From CALRWV02 sp943371965 (GTDB lineage: Bacteria > Bacteroidota > JABWAT01): 64,000 nucleotides of DNA. Under the pieces are notes generated by a model. The model did no database searches. It had not been told where the DNA came from and was given only the letters and a program-made list of their open reading frames with translations. This document shows positions 16,392-25,128 of the stretch, piece by piece (within the stretch, counting starts at the first letter, position 1; each line of letters begins with the position of its first letter). A program made the translations under genes and the position numbers. The stretch covers positions 1-64,000 of the forward strand of contig CALRWV020000002.1 in assembly GCA_943371965.1 (NCBI GenBank). The letters run 5' to 3'.

Positions 16392-18665
16392 TTATTCAAC
16401 ATAAACGATTCTTTTCTTCTCTTTCCCGATCATAATATCAAATTCTCCAGGTTCGGTTACCCATTTCAAATCTTTTCCCACAAATGCCAGATCTTCTGCA
16501 CTGATTGAGAATTCTACTTCTTTCGTTTCGCCCGGATTAATTAAGACCTTTTGAAATTTCCTCAGCCGTTTTACAGAAGGAGTAACCGAAGCTATCAAAT
16601 CAGAACTGTAAACTTCTATTGTTTCTTTACCGGGTATTTTTCCTGTGTTTTTGATTTTTACCTTTATCACAAATGGCTTTCCTTTTGATAGAGTAGTAGA
16701 AGAAAAATCAACTGATGTATATTCAAATGTTGTGTAACTCAATCCGAAGCCAAATTCATACTGCGGATTGAAAACGTAGGAAAATATTTGTGGAGCTGAT
16801 TGTTCAAACACTTCATCAAGCCATTTATGATCGTAAGTATTAAAAGAACCGGAATACCGCGGATATGTGACAGGTAGTTTGCCTGACGGATTTGCATCAC
16901 CGAAAATAATATCTGCGATTGCATTTCCTCCCTGCGAACCTGGCCAATAAGCCATGAGAACAGCGGACAGTAAAGGCTCTATTTCTCTTATTACTCTTGC
17001 TCTTCCCTGAGTGAAAACTGCAATGATGGGTTTGTTTGTTTTACTTAACTCCTTTACCAGTTGCTGCTGAATTTCAGGCAAATTCAGATCATCGATATTA
17101 CCAGGGGTTTCTGCATAGGCATCTTCTCCAAGACATACAACAATGAAATCAACGTCTTTTGCCATTTCCACAGCTTTTGAAATTCCCAAATCATTTGCTG
17201 TGAAATCCGTTCCTTTTTGATATACTGTATTTTTATTTTTCGATTTTACAGCATTTAAAATGGTTGACAAATCTTTTTCAAAATAATCTTCTTTTGTACC
17301 TTGCCAGGTATAAGACCACGCTCCGTGAAGTGTTGTTAAAGACTCTGCTCCTGGACCGGTTACGAGAATTTTTTTATCTTTTGCAAGTGGAAGTATTCCG
17401 TTTTTGTTTTTCAACAGCGTAATGGATTCAACTGCCGCATCAAGTGCAGCTCTTTTGTATTCAGGAAGTCCAAAGTTTTTTATTGCTTCAGTTTCAACAA
17501 AAGTCTGATCAAAAAGTCCCACATCAAATTTCAGTTTTAAAATCCTTCTAACCGAAGCATTTATTTTATCTTCAGAAATCCTTTTTTCTTTAACCAATTC
17601 AACAAGGTATTTGCTGAAATCAAGATCCATCGGCACAATGCATAAATCAATTCCAGCATCAACGGATTGAAATACAGCTTCTTTGTAAGTTGCTGCAACC
17701 CGATGTCTTTCCATCAATTTTTTTACATCTTCCCAATCTGAAATAACAACACCTTTAAAACCAAGTTCATCACGCAAAACAGTAGTCAGAAGGTATTTAC
17801 TGGCATGAACAGGTTCACCATTAATTTCTGCTGAATTAACCATTACAGTTCTGGCGCCAATTTCCACTGCAGCTTTGAAAGAGGGAAGAAAATGTTCTCT
17901 CAACATGATTTCAGGAATGTAGGCAGATGATCTGTCTTTTCCTGAATTTGGAAATGAATACCCGATAAAATGTTTCATGCAGGAAGCAACATGATTTACG
18001 TCTCTTAAATTCTTTCCTTCATAACCTTCAATTCCGCTTAATCCCATTTGAGTTACCAGATACGTATCCTCACCGAAAGTTTCTGCAATTCTCGGCCAAA
18101 ACGGTTGTCTTCCAGCATCCAGGACAGGTGAAAAATTATAACGGATACCGGAAGCCCTCACTTCTTTTGCTGTAATTTCCGCACACAATTTTGCAATATC
18201 TAAATTTCGGGTGGCAGCTAAACCAAGATTGTGTGGAAACAATGTTGATCCTATTGTAAAATTTGCACCGTGTACCGCATCAATTGCATACAAAATTGGA
18301 ATTTTCAACCGTGATTCTTCCATATTTATTTTTTGAATTTCATTGATCATATCATGCCACTGTTTCAATGTAAAGGCATGACTATCCACATTCTGGAGAG
18401 AACCTACTTTATTCTTTATTAAAACTGTTCTCAGTTTATCATAATCAAGAGCATTGGTATTGCTTTTTCCATCCAGAATCATGGCGATTGCAATATTGGT
18501 CATTTGACCCACTTTTTCTTCAATCGTCATTTTGCTTATTAAATCATCAATTTTTTTGTCTTCAGATTGAGCAAAAAGACTTGGTTGAGCGGCAGCCAGA
18601 AAAATGAATACCGAAGTAATTTTTAAGAAAAGAGTCTTTATATTTTTCACGTTTATTACTTTCAT
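16392..18665 (-). CDS. bglX: Glycoside hydrolase family 3 beta-glucosidase (BglX-like)
   Basis: A 757-residue exported enzyme with a signal peptide ending near residue 32 (SLFAQ). The GH3 N-terminal barrel shows the substrate-binding KHFIGY and the catalytic nucleophile Asp in GVVISDWED near residue 300. The α/β sandwich domain follows, then a fibronectin III-like domain at the C-terminus (ISAEDLAFVG and WVTEPGEFDIMIG). It probably removes terminal β-glucose units from oligosaccharides in the periplasm. It is 31 bases downstream of the isoaspartyl peptidase gene, likely the same operon. Confidence 0.93.
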   Translation of the reverse strand: MKVINVKNIKTLFLKITSVFIFLAAAQPSLFAQSEDKKIDDLISKMTIEEKVGQMTNIAIAMILDGKSNTNALDYDKLRTVLIKNKVGSLQNVDSHAFTLKQWHDMINEIQKINMEESRLKIPILYAIDAVHGANFTIGSTLFPHNLGLAATRNLDIAKLCAEITAKEVRASGIRYNFSPVLDAGRQPFWPRIAETFGEDTYLVTQMGLSGIEGYEGKNLRDVNHVASCMKHFIGYSFPNSGKDRSSAYIPEIMLREHFLPSFKAAVEIGARTVMVNSAEINGEPVHASKYLLTTVLRDELGFKGVVISDWEDVKKLMERHRVAATYKEAVFQSVDAGIDLCIVPMDLDFSKYLVELVKEKRISEDKINASVRRILKLKFDVGLFDQTFVETEAIKNFGLPEYKRAALDAAVESITLLKNKNGILPLAKDKKILVTGPGAESLTTLHGAWSYTWQGTKEDYFEKDLSTILNAVKSKNKNTVYQKGTDFTANDLGISKAVEMAKDVDFIVVCLGEDAYAETPGNIDDLNLPEIQQQLVKELSKTNKPIIAVFTQGRARVIREIEPLLSAVLMAYWPGSQGGNAIADIIFGDANPSGKLPVTYPRYSGSFNTYDHKWLDEVFEQSAPQIFSYVFNPQYEFGFGLSYTTFEYTSVDFSSTTLSKGKPFVIKVKIKNTGKIPGKETIEVYSSDLIASVTPSVKRLRKFQKVLINPGETKEVEFSISAEDLAFVGKDLKWVTEPGEFDIMIGKEKKRIVYVE

Positions 18666-18696
18666 ATTTAATTATTTTTTTATTGAATAAATAAAA

Positions 18697-19677
18697 TTAT
18701 TCCCAGATTTTAACTTCGAATTTTCCGTTCGAATCTGCCATTCCCCTGAACATTCCCAAACTGTTGTAAACCAGAGAAATGTTTCCATCTTTATCAACTG
18801 CAATCAATCCGCCATCATCTTTATTCAGTTTTTTGAAAATGACTTCCTCTGCACTTTTTTGAAGCGGCCAGTTTTTATATTCCATCATTGCTGAAATATC
18901 ATGGGCAACATTGTATCTGATAAACTGTTCTCCAGTACCCGTACAGGAAATTGCACAAGTTGAATTGTTTGCATAAGTTCCGGCGCCGATAATGGGAGCA
19001 TCACCAATCCGCCCATTTCTTTTATTTGTCATTCCACCGGTAGAAGTTGCTGCTGCCAAATTTCCGTAAATATCAAGAACAACGCAGCCAACAGTCCCTT
19101 TTTTGTATTCACTTTTCGGTTCTTTTTTCAATTTTTCATCTTCTTTTGCTTTCAAAAGCTGATCGTATCTGTATTTAGTGAAATAATAATCTGGAGTAAC
19201 CAGTTCAACATTCATTTCCTTCGCAAAGTTATCTGCTCCCGTTCCTGCAAGTAACACATGAGATGTTTTTTCCATAACCAGTCTTGCAAGTGAAATTGGG
19301 TTTTTTACTGTTTTAACTCCGGCAACAGCACCGCAGGATAAAGTTTTTCCATCCATAATTGCCGCATCCAATTCCTGAGTTCCGTCTGCCGCAAAAACAG
19401 CACCTTTTCCAGCATTGAAAAGTGGATTGTCTTCCAGATTCCGGACAACTGCTTCAACTACATTTAAAGCAGGTTCTCCTTTTTCAAGCATTTCTTTTCC
19501 CAGTTTCAACGCAGCTTCAAGTCCTGAATTATATTGATGGATAACCGAATCGGGCATTGATTTCGAAATCACACCCGCACCGCCATGAATTGCAATTGAG
19601 AATTTGTGTTTCGGATTTTGTGCAGGTAATTGTGAAACGCCAGACATCATTAAACAAATTGAAAGTAAAAGTTTCAT
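18697..19677 (-). CDS. Isoaspartyl peptidase / L-asparaginase (Ntn hydrolase, T2 family)
   Basis: A 326-residue precursor with a probable signal peptide (ends near PAQ, residue 20). The N-terminal IAIHGGAGVIS and the autoprocessing site before Thr in KKGTVGCVVLDIYGN are clear. The new N-terminal Thr is the nucleophile, and GGMTNKRNGRIGDAPIIGAGTYA holds the substrate-binding residues. Members cleave isoaspartyl dipeptides and asparagine. It is transcribed toward the GH3 gene and away from porX, sharing a 152-base divergent region. Confidence 0.93.
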   Translation of the reverse strand: MKLLLSICLMMSGVSQLPAQNPKHKFSIAIHGGAGVISKSMPDSVIHQYNSGLEAALKLGKEMLEKGEPALNVVEAVVRNLEDNPLFNAGKGAVFAADGTQELDAAIMDGKTLSCGAVAGVKTVKNPISLARLVMEKTSHVLLAGTGADNFAKEMNVELVTPDYYFTKYRYDQLLKAKEDEKLKKEPKSEYKKGTVGCVVLDIYGNLAAATSTGGMTNKRNGRIGDAPIIGAGTYANNSTCAISCTGTGEQFIRYNVAHDISAMMEYKNWPLQKSAEEVIFKKLNKDDGGLIAVDKDGNISLVYNSLGMFRGMADSNGKFEVKIWE

Positions 19678-19829
19678 GTCTTCTCCTGAATTTTTATGGA
19701 ATCAAAGATAGAGAAACCAAATTCAAACCTGAACTATTCAATCCTTTTTATTTTGACTATCAATTCAATGAAACTTTTCCGATTTTCGGAACTCTTAATT
19801 TGCGTATTTAAAAATTCGGGAAAAAATGA

Positions 19830-21398
19830 ATGAAACCAATTGCAAGACTCATGTGGATTGATGACGAAATTGATTTGCTTAAATCACACATCACTTTTCT
19901 TCAAACCAAAGGTTACGAAGTTGAACCCGTTTCCAACGGATATGATGCGCTTGAAAAAATTCATGAGAGCAATTACGATCTGGTTTTTCTTGATGAAAAC
20001 ATGCCGGGAATGGGCGGACTTTCAACACTAACCGAAATCAAAAAAACGCATCCGAATCTTCCCGTTGTAATGGTAACAAAAAGTGAAGCTGAAAGTTTGA
20101 TGGAAGAAGCGATAGGAAAACAGATAGCCGATTTTCTGATCAAACCTGTAAATCCGAATCAGGTTTTGCTGACCATCAAAAAGATTCTTGACAACACCAG
20201 AATCAAAACTGAAGTTACCAGCCGCGATTATCTGCAAAACATCAACCGTTTACGGATGGATATTGACAATGCTTCAACCATTGAAGATTGGCTTCAATTG
20301 TACAAAGAAATTATCAGATGGGATTTACTTGTATCCGAATTGAAAGATTCGGGGTTGAATCAATTGTTGTTAGACCAACGCAATGAAGCCAATTACCAAT
20401 TCACCAAATTCATTGAAAATAATTACACTGCGTGGTTGAAAGCCAAACCTGAAAACCGTCCGACGCTGAGCGTTGATATTCTTGAAAAATATGTTTTACC
20501 TGCAACACAGAATGGAAAACCAACTTTCTTTTTTGTCATCGATTGTTTACGTGCAGATCAATGGATGATGTTTGAAGAACGTCTCAATGAATATTTCACT
20601 TTTAACACATCACACTATTTAAGCATTCTGCCTACCGCAACTCCATATTCACGGAACGCCATTTTTTCTGGTTTGTATCCATCGGAAATCGAAAACCGTT
20701 TTCCTGATTTGTGGACATTTTCTGTTGAAAGTGAAGAATCGCTCAACAGTCATGAAGCGGAACTGATGAAAGATTTTTTCAAGCGGAAAAAAGTGACTTT
20801 CAAAACAGAGCCCAAATACTTTAAACTGCTGACCGGAAATGATGCAAAACCAATTGAGACCGCTTTGGGAAATTTGCTTAAAACTGATTTGACTGCAATC
20901 GTTATTAATTTTGTTGATATGGTTTCACATGCCAGAAGTGACATGCAGATTTTGAAGGAACTTGCTTCTGATGAAGTTGCCTACCGCTCACTTTCAACTT
21001 CCTGGTTTGAACATTCGTTCCTTCTTGATTTTCTTGTTTCACTTTCACAGCACGATGTCAATATTGTTGTTACCACTGATCACGGCTGCATCCGCTGTCA
21101 CCGCGGAACTAAAGTTCATGCAGATAAAGAAACCAGTACCAATCTCCGTTACAAATATGGCAGAAATCTGAACACAGATTCCAATAACGCAATTGTAGTT
21201 CGAAATCCAAACGATTACCGTCTTCCCAAATATACAGGGACAACAAACTACGTAATTGCAAAAGATGATTATTTCTTTTTGTACCCTAACAACTACAATT
21301 ATTTTCTGAACCAGTTTAAGGACACCTTTCAGCACGGCGGATTGAGTCTTGAAGAAATGATTGTTCCTGTTTCGGTTCTGACATCCAAGAAGAGATGA
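19830..21398 (+). CDS. porX: PorX-type response regulator with PglZ domain
   Basis: A 522-residue protein. The receiver domain (1-125) has acidic Asp11-Asp12, phospho-acceptor Asp55 in LVFLDENMPG, and Lys in FLIKPVNP. A PglZ domain of the alkaline phosphatase superfamily follows: FFFVIDCLRADQ near 230, the ILPTATPYSRNAIFSG nucleophile Thr region near 270, and TTDHGCIRCHRG near 400. This arrangement is that of PorX, which with PorY controls type IX secretion genes and acts as a phosphodiesterase on oligonucleotides in Porphyromonas. T9SS cargo proteins occur in the same window. No porY was seen nearby. Confidence 0.93.
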   Translation: MKPIARLMWIDDEIDLLKSHITFLQTKGYEVEPVSNGYDALEKIHESNYDLVFLDENMPGMGGLSTLTEIKKTHPNLPVVMVTKSEAESLMEEAIGKQIADFLIKPVNPNQVLLTIKKILDNTRIKTEVTSRDYLQNINRLRMDIDNASTIEDWLQLYKEIIRWDLLVSELKDSGLNQLLLDQRNEANYQFTKFIENNYTAWLKAKPENRPTLSVDILEKYVLPATQNGKPTFFFVIDCLRADQWMMFEERLNEYFTFNTSHYLSILPTATPYSRNAIFSGLYPSEIENRFPDLWTFSVESEESLNSHEAELMKDFFKRKKVTFKTEPKYFKLLTGNDAKPIETALGNLLKTDLTAIVINFVDMVSHARSDMQILKELASDEVAYRSLSTSWFEHSFLLDFLVSLSQHDVNIVVTTDHGCIRCHRGTKVHADKETSTNLRYKYGRNLNTDSNNAIVVRNPNDYRLPKYTGTTNYVIAKDDYFFLYPNNYNYFLNQFKDTFQHGGLSLEEMIVPVSVLTSKKR

Positions 21399-21410
21399 GT
21401 AAAAACTGAA

Positions 21411-21508
21411 TTTGTCCAATGGACTCCGATGGAGGATTCATCAGATTATTGGATTTCGGGATTGACAATCCTGCAATCCAATAATCCCAAAATCCGAATT
21501 CTGACAAT
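21411..21508 (+). repeat. ~100-base palindromic intergenic element, copy 1
   Basis: It starts 12 bases after the porX stop. It opens with TTGTCCAATGGACTCCGATG and contains inverted arms GATTATTGGATT and AATCCAATAAT. A second copy in inverse orientation lies at 31486-31580, also directly after a stop codon, so the same end abuts the 3' end of a gene in both places. Confidence 0.75.
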
Positions 21509-21526
21509 TTAAATTTAAACACTCCC

Positions 21527-22552
21527 ATGATTCAATCAATAAAATTCGAATACAATTCAGTCATCATTCTTGATCAGACTCAACTTCCTGAAAAGGAAAT
21601 CTATAAAACAATTTCCGATCCTCATCAAATGATTGAAGCAATACAAAGACTTGAAGTCCGAGGTGCGCCTTTGATTGGCGTTTCGGTTGCTTATGGAATT
21701 TTACTGGCAGCGATTCAACTTCAAAAAACAAATCGGCTTACTCTAACAAATTTACTTGATTGGATAGAAAAATTCAGAAACTCCAGACCCACTGCAGTTA
21801 ATTTGATGTGGGCTTGTGATAAAATAAAATCTGTTGCAACTGAAAAATTTGATTCTTTAATTGTGGAAACCCTTAAATCCACTGCAATGGAAATTCATGA
21901 AGATGATATTCACCGGTGCAGAAAAATGGGCGAATTCGGAAGTCAGATTTTCTCAAAACCCATGAATGTTCTAACACATTGCAACACCGGTTATTTGGCA
22001 ACTGCTGGGCAGGGAACAGCGCTTTCCGTCATTTTTGAAATGCACAAAAAGGGATTGATCAAAAATGTGTGGGTTGATGAAACACGCCCTTTATTGCAGG
22101 GAGGAAGATTGACTGCTTGGGAATTGCAAAAGATGAACATTCCATACACTGCAATATCGGATAACATGGCGGCAACTGTAATGAGTCAGGGAAAAGTGGA
22201 TGCGGTTTTTACTGGAGCTGACAGAATTGCTTCAAACGGAGATTCAGCAAATAAAATCGGAACACTCGGAGTTGCTGTTCTGGCAAAACATTTCGGAGTT
22301 TCATTTTACATTGTCGCACCAACCAATACAATTGACTTTTCTATTAAATCCGGGAAAGAAATTCCGATTGAAGAAAGAAATAAAAGTGAGGTACTTCAGT
22401 ACAAAGGGAAATCAATTTTTCCGGAAAACTCAGAAGCTTACAATCCTGCTTTTGATGTTACCCCAAGTGAATTGATTACCGGAATTATTACAGATCATGG
22501 AATTGTTTTTCCGGATTTTTCTGAGGGATTGAAAAAGGTAAATGGCAAGTAG
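21527..22552 (+). CDS. mtnA: Methylthioribose-1-phosphate isomerase
   Basis: A 341-residue enzyme that converts methylthioribose-1-phosphate to methylthioribulose-1-phosphate in methionine salvage. Family motifs are LEVRGAPLIGV (about 43-53), RPTAVNLMWA, the catalytic Cys in LTHCNTGYLATAG near 158, the ETRPLLQGGRLT block, and the Asp in FTGADRIASNGD near 236. The C-terminus ends in KVNGK and a TAG stop that lies inside a heptamer repeat. No other methionine-salvage gene is in the window. Confidence 0.96.
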   Translation: MIQSIKFEYNSVIILDQTQLPEKEIYKTISDPHQMIEAIQRLEVRGAPLIGVSVAYGILLAAIQLQKTNRLTLTNLLDWIEKFRNSRPTAVNLMWACDKIKSVATEKFDSLIVETLKSTAMEIHEDDIHRCRKMGEFGSQIFSKPMNVLTHCNTGYLATAGQGTALSVIFEMHKKGLIKNVWVDETRPLLQGGRLTAWELQKMNIPYTAISDNMAATVMSQGKVDAVFTGADRIASNGDSANKIGTLGVAVLAKHFGVSFYIVAPTNTIDFSIKSGKEIPIEERNKSEVLQYKGKSIFPENSEAYNPAFDVTPSELITGIITDHGIVFPDFSEGLKKVNGK

Positions 22553-22564
22553 CGAGTGGCAAGT
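22544..22564. repeat. Heptamer tandem repeat (GGCAAGT family) containing the mtnA stop
   Basis: Three units: GGCAAGT, AGCGAGT and GGCAAGT. The first unit codes the last residues Gly-Lys of MtnA and the stop TAG spans its edge. Same family and same arrangement as at the end of lpxB (7535-7562). Confidence 0.75.
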
Positions 22565-22630
22565 AAAGCAATTCAAGCTTCTTCTGTATTTCTACTGACT
22601 CTTGAATTCCAGATTCTGTCTCCTCACCCT

Positions 22631-23485
22631 TTACTTCTTCTTGGAATAGGCAAACAGAAAATCTTTTTCTTCTTTTGTTAGACCAGCATATCCTTTATCA
22701 GCAATTTTATCCAGAATTTCATCGAGTTTTTGGGCATCGGTTCTTGTTTGCGATGAGGTTGAACTAGTGTGTTCCTGATAATCGTAAATCTTCGCACCAC
22801 CATTTGGAACTGTTGACTTAGGTTGATTCAGATTCGCAACAAATTTTTTCCACATCTTTCCTAAATCACCGCCCTTTTGCCAATATTTGATCAGAATAAA
22901 GCCGAAAATCATTCCACCCAAATGCGCAAAGTGGGCAACGTTTCCTCCCGCACCAAAAACACCGCTGAACAATTCGATCGCACCGTAAAGGATAACAAAA
23001 TATTTTGCTTTCATCGGTACAATAAAAGAAACAAAAATAATCCGGTCGGGAAACATCATTCCAAATGCAAGGAGAACACCATAAACTGCACCTGATGCAC
23101 CAACAACTGCACTGTAAGGGAAAATCAGAATCTGGAGTAAACCTGCACCAATTCCAGTTGTCATGTAATAAATCAGAAAACGGTTGCTTCCCCAGTAATT
23201 TTCGATTTCAACACCAAACATCCACAGTGCCAGCATATTAAATAGAATGTGCGAAAAACTTCCATGCATGAACATATAGGTTACCAATTGCCATGGGTGA
23301 AAATTATCTGTTGCAAAACCCTGAAGCGCACAATAGCTTTCAAAATAATCTGCCAAAGGTGTATTCATAAACAAAACATTGAATACCAGATAAACGGCAA
23401 TATTGATGAACAGTAAAATTTTGATCATCGGGGGCATGTAAGAAAATCCACCGCCAAAAGGACTGTAAGGGTCTCTGTAACTCAT
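22631..23485 (-). CDS. Rhomboid-family intramembrane serine protease
   Basis: A 284-residue protein with about six membrane segments. The catalytic Ser is in GASGAVYGVLL (near 130) and the catalytic His in HFAHLGGMIFGF (near 187), with the upstream HGSFSHILFNMLALWMFG block in loop 1/TM2. A hydrophilic tail of about 80 residues ends in a small helical domain (KLDEILDKIADKGYAGLTKEE), seen in Bacteroidota rhomboids (DUF6576-like). It cleaves membrane proteins; the substrate is unknown. It is convergent with mtnA and separated from pgk by a palindrome. Confidence 0.94.
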   Translation of the reverse strand: MSYRDPYSPFGGGFSYMPPMIKILLFINIAVYLVFNVLFMNTPLADYFESYCALQGFATDNFHPWQLVTYMFMHGSFSHILFNMLALWMFGVEIENYWGSNRFLIYYMTTGIGAGLLQILIFPYSAVVGASGAVYGVLLAFGMMFPDRIIFVSFIVPMKAKYFVILYGAIELFSGVFGAGGNVAHFAHLGGMIFGFILIKYWQKGGDLGKMWKKFVANLNQPKSTVPNGGAKIYDYQEHTSSTSSQTRTDAQKLDEILDKIADKGYAGLTKEEKDFLFAYSKKK

Positions 23486-23578
23486 AATTCTTTCTGATAA
23501 ATTTTGATATGACTATCTTGAGTCTAAGTTAAATAGAATATTTCCAACTTAAAAGATGTCAGTTGAGGGGTTAATTCA

Positions 23579-23637
23579 AACCTGTGAGGTTTCTCCCAAA
23601 GGGATTCCTGCGGAACAAAACCTCACAGGTTTTTTTA
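23579..23637. repeat. AACCTGTGAGGTTT palindrome between pgk and the rhomboid gene
   Basis: AACCTGTGAGGTTT (23579-23592) and its complement (23618-23631) enclose an inner part with CCCAAAGGG, and a run of seven T follows on the plus strand. It can form a strong hairpin downstream of pgk. The phrase recurs in genomes of this group as an intergenic palindrome (from memory), so it is called a repeat rather than a simple terminator. Confidence 0.65.
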
Positions 23638-23645
23638 CATGTAAT

Positions 23646-24839
23646 CTATTTTTCTGTCAATGCTTCAACACCCGGCAGCACTTTTCCTTCAAGGAATTCA
23701 AGTGATGCTCCACCACCGGTTGAAACGTGGGTAACCTGATCATCCAGATTTGCCTGTGCGATTGCCGCAGCAGAATCACCACCGCCAATAATGGTTGTTG
23801 AACCAGTTTTGGTAACATCTGCCAAAATCTGTGCAACGGCAAAAGTTCCCTTTGCGAAATTCGGCATCTCGAAAACACCTACCGGTCCGTTCCAGATAAT
23901 CGTTTTTGCTTTTCTCAGAACATTGGTAACGGTCTCAATAGTTTCTGCACCGATATCCAATCCCATCCAGCCATCAGGAATCTGGTCAACTTTTACGGTT
24001 TTGAAATTTGCGTCGTTTTTAAATGCGTCAGCAATTACTACATCGGTCGGAAGCAGAATTTGCTTATTCTGTGTCCTTGCCTTTTCAAGAATTTCTTTTG
24101 CCAAAGTAATTCTGTCAGCTTCAACCAAAGATGAACCAACTGAGTAACCCATCGCTTTGAAAAATGTAAAAATCATTCCGCCACCAATGATGATGGTATC
24201 AACTTTATCCATCAGATTCTGGATAACATCAATTTTACCGGAAACTTTTGAACCGCCCAAAATTGCAACAAACGGACGGACAGGATTCTGTACTGCATCA
24301 CCCAGATATTTCAGTTCTTTAGCAATCAGATAACCGGCTGCAGATTGTTTGAAATATTTGGTAACGCCTTCTGTTGACGCATGGGCACGGTGAGCAGTTC
24401 CAAATGCATCATTAACAAAAATATCGCCAAGGGAAGCCAGTTTTTTTGCAAATTCAGCATCGTTGGCTTCTTCCTGATTGTAAAAACGAAGATTTTCAAG
24501 AAGAAGAACTTCACCGCCCTTTAAACCGGCAGCCAATGTTTTTGCAGATTCACCAACGCAATCGTCAGCAAATTTTACTTCTTTGCCTAACAACTCCGAC
24601 AGTTTTTTCTGAATGGGTTTCAAACTGAATTCTGGGGATACTTTTCCTTTCGGCCGTCCCAAATGGCTCATCAAAATTGCTGATCCGCCTTCTTTCAGAA
24701 TTTTTTTGATGGTAGGAAGTGATTCTGTAATTCTGCGGTCATCGGTAATGGTTCCTTTGTCATCCAACGGAACGTTAAAATCAACACGGACAAGTATTTT
24801 CTTGTCTTTCATCTGTAAATCGTCAATAGTTAATTTCAT
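23646..24839 (-). CDS. pgk: Phosphoglycerate kinase
   Basis: A 397-residue glycolytic enzyme that interconverts 1,3-bisphosphoglycerate + ADP and 3-phosphoglycerate + ATP. Visible motifs are the substrate-binding VRVDFNVPL (residues 17-25), LMSHLGRPKGK, NDAFGTAHRAHAST, the hinge ALGGSKVSGKI-like segment, and the C-terminal GGGDSAAA nucleotide loop with HVSTGGGASLE. Full family length. Other glycolytic genes are not adjacent. An AAGGAG-like ribosome binding site precedes the ATG. Confidence 0.98.
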   Translation of the reverse strand: MKLTIDDLQMKDKKILVRVDFNVPLDDKGTITDDRRITESLPTIKKILKEGGSAILMSHLGRPKGKVSPEFSLKPIQKKLSELLGKEVKFADDCVGESAKTLAAGLKGGEVLLLENLRFYNQEEANDAEFAKKLASLGDIFVNDAFGTAHRAHASTEGVTKYFKQSAAGYLIAKELKYLGDAVQNPVRPFVAILGGSKVSGKIDVIQNLMDKVDTIIIGGGMIFTFFKAMGYSVGSSLVEADRITLAKEILEKARTQNKQILLPTDVVIADAFKNDANFKTVKVDQIPDGWMGLDIGAETIETVTNVLRKAKTIIWNGPVGVFEMPNFAKGTFAVAQILADVTKTGSTTIIGGGDSAAAIAQANLDDQVTHVSTGGGASLEFLEGKVLPGVEALTEK

Positions 24840-25000
24840 GGAAAACTCCTTGCTTGAAAAATTTGGTCTGAATCTTCCATTTTGTACTGTGATATGAAAG
24901 TCAGACTTATCCGGTAAAGGTAAGAAAAAATCCGTATTTAAGCCGAAATGAAAAGTTAAAATAGAATGAGTGAGAGTTGGATTCCGGATTTTTGAGGTTT

Positions 25001-25113
25001 TGTCATTCTGAATCCGTCGGTTGACGGATTCAAAATCTTCCTTATACCTCAGTTAATCTGAAATTCGATGAAGGCGGAGATTCTTCTCCCGATGAATCAG
25101 GATCAGAATGACA
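25001..25113. repeat. 113-base inverted-repeat element with TGTCATTCTG ends
   Basis: The outer ends TGTCATTCTG (25001-25010) and CAGAATGACA (25104-25113) are perfect inverted repeats. Inside, AATCCGTCGGTTGACGGATT (25011-25030) is a near-perfect palindrome, and GGAGATTCTTCTCCC is also present. It sits between pgk and the CoA-hydrolase gene and fills much of a 289-base gap. The inner palindrome matches those inside the tRNA-Asn remnants at 43795 and 44232. Confidence 0.75.
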
Positions 25114-25128
25114 AAGACAATTTAACAT

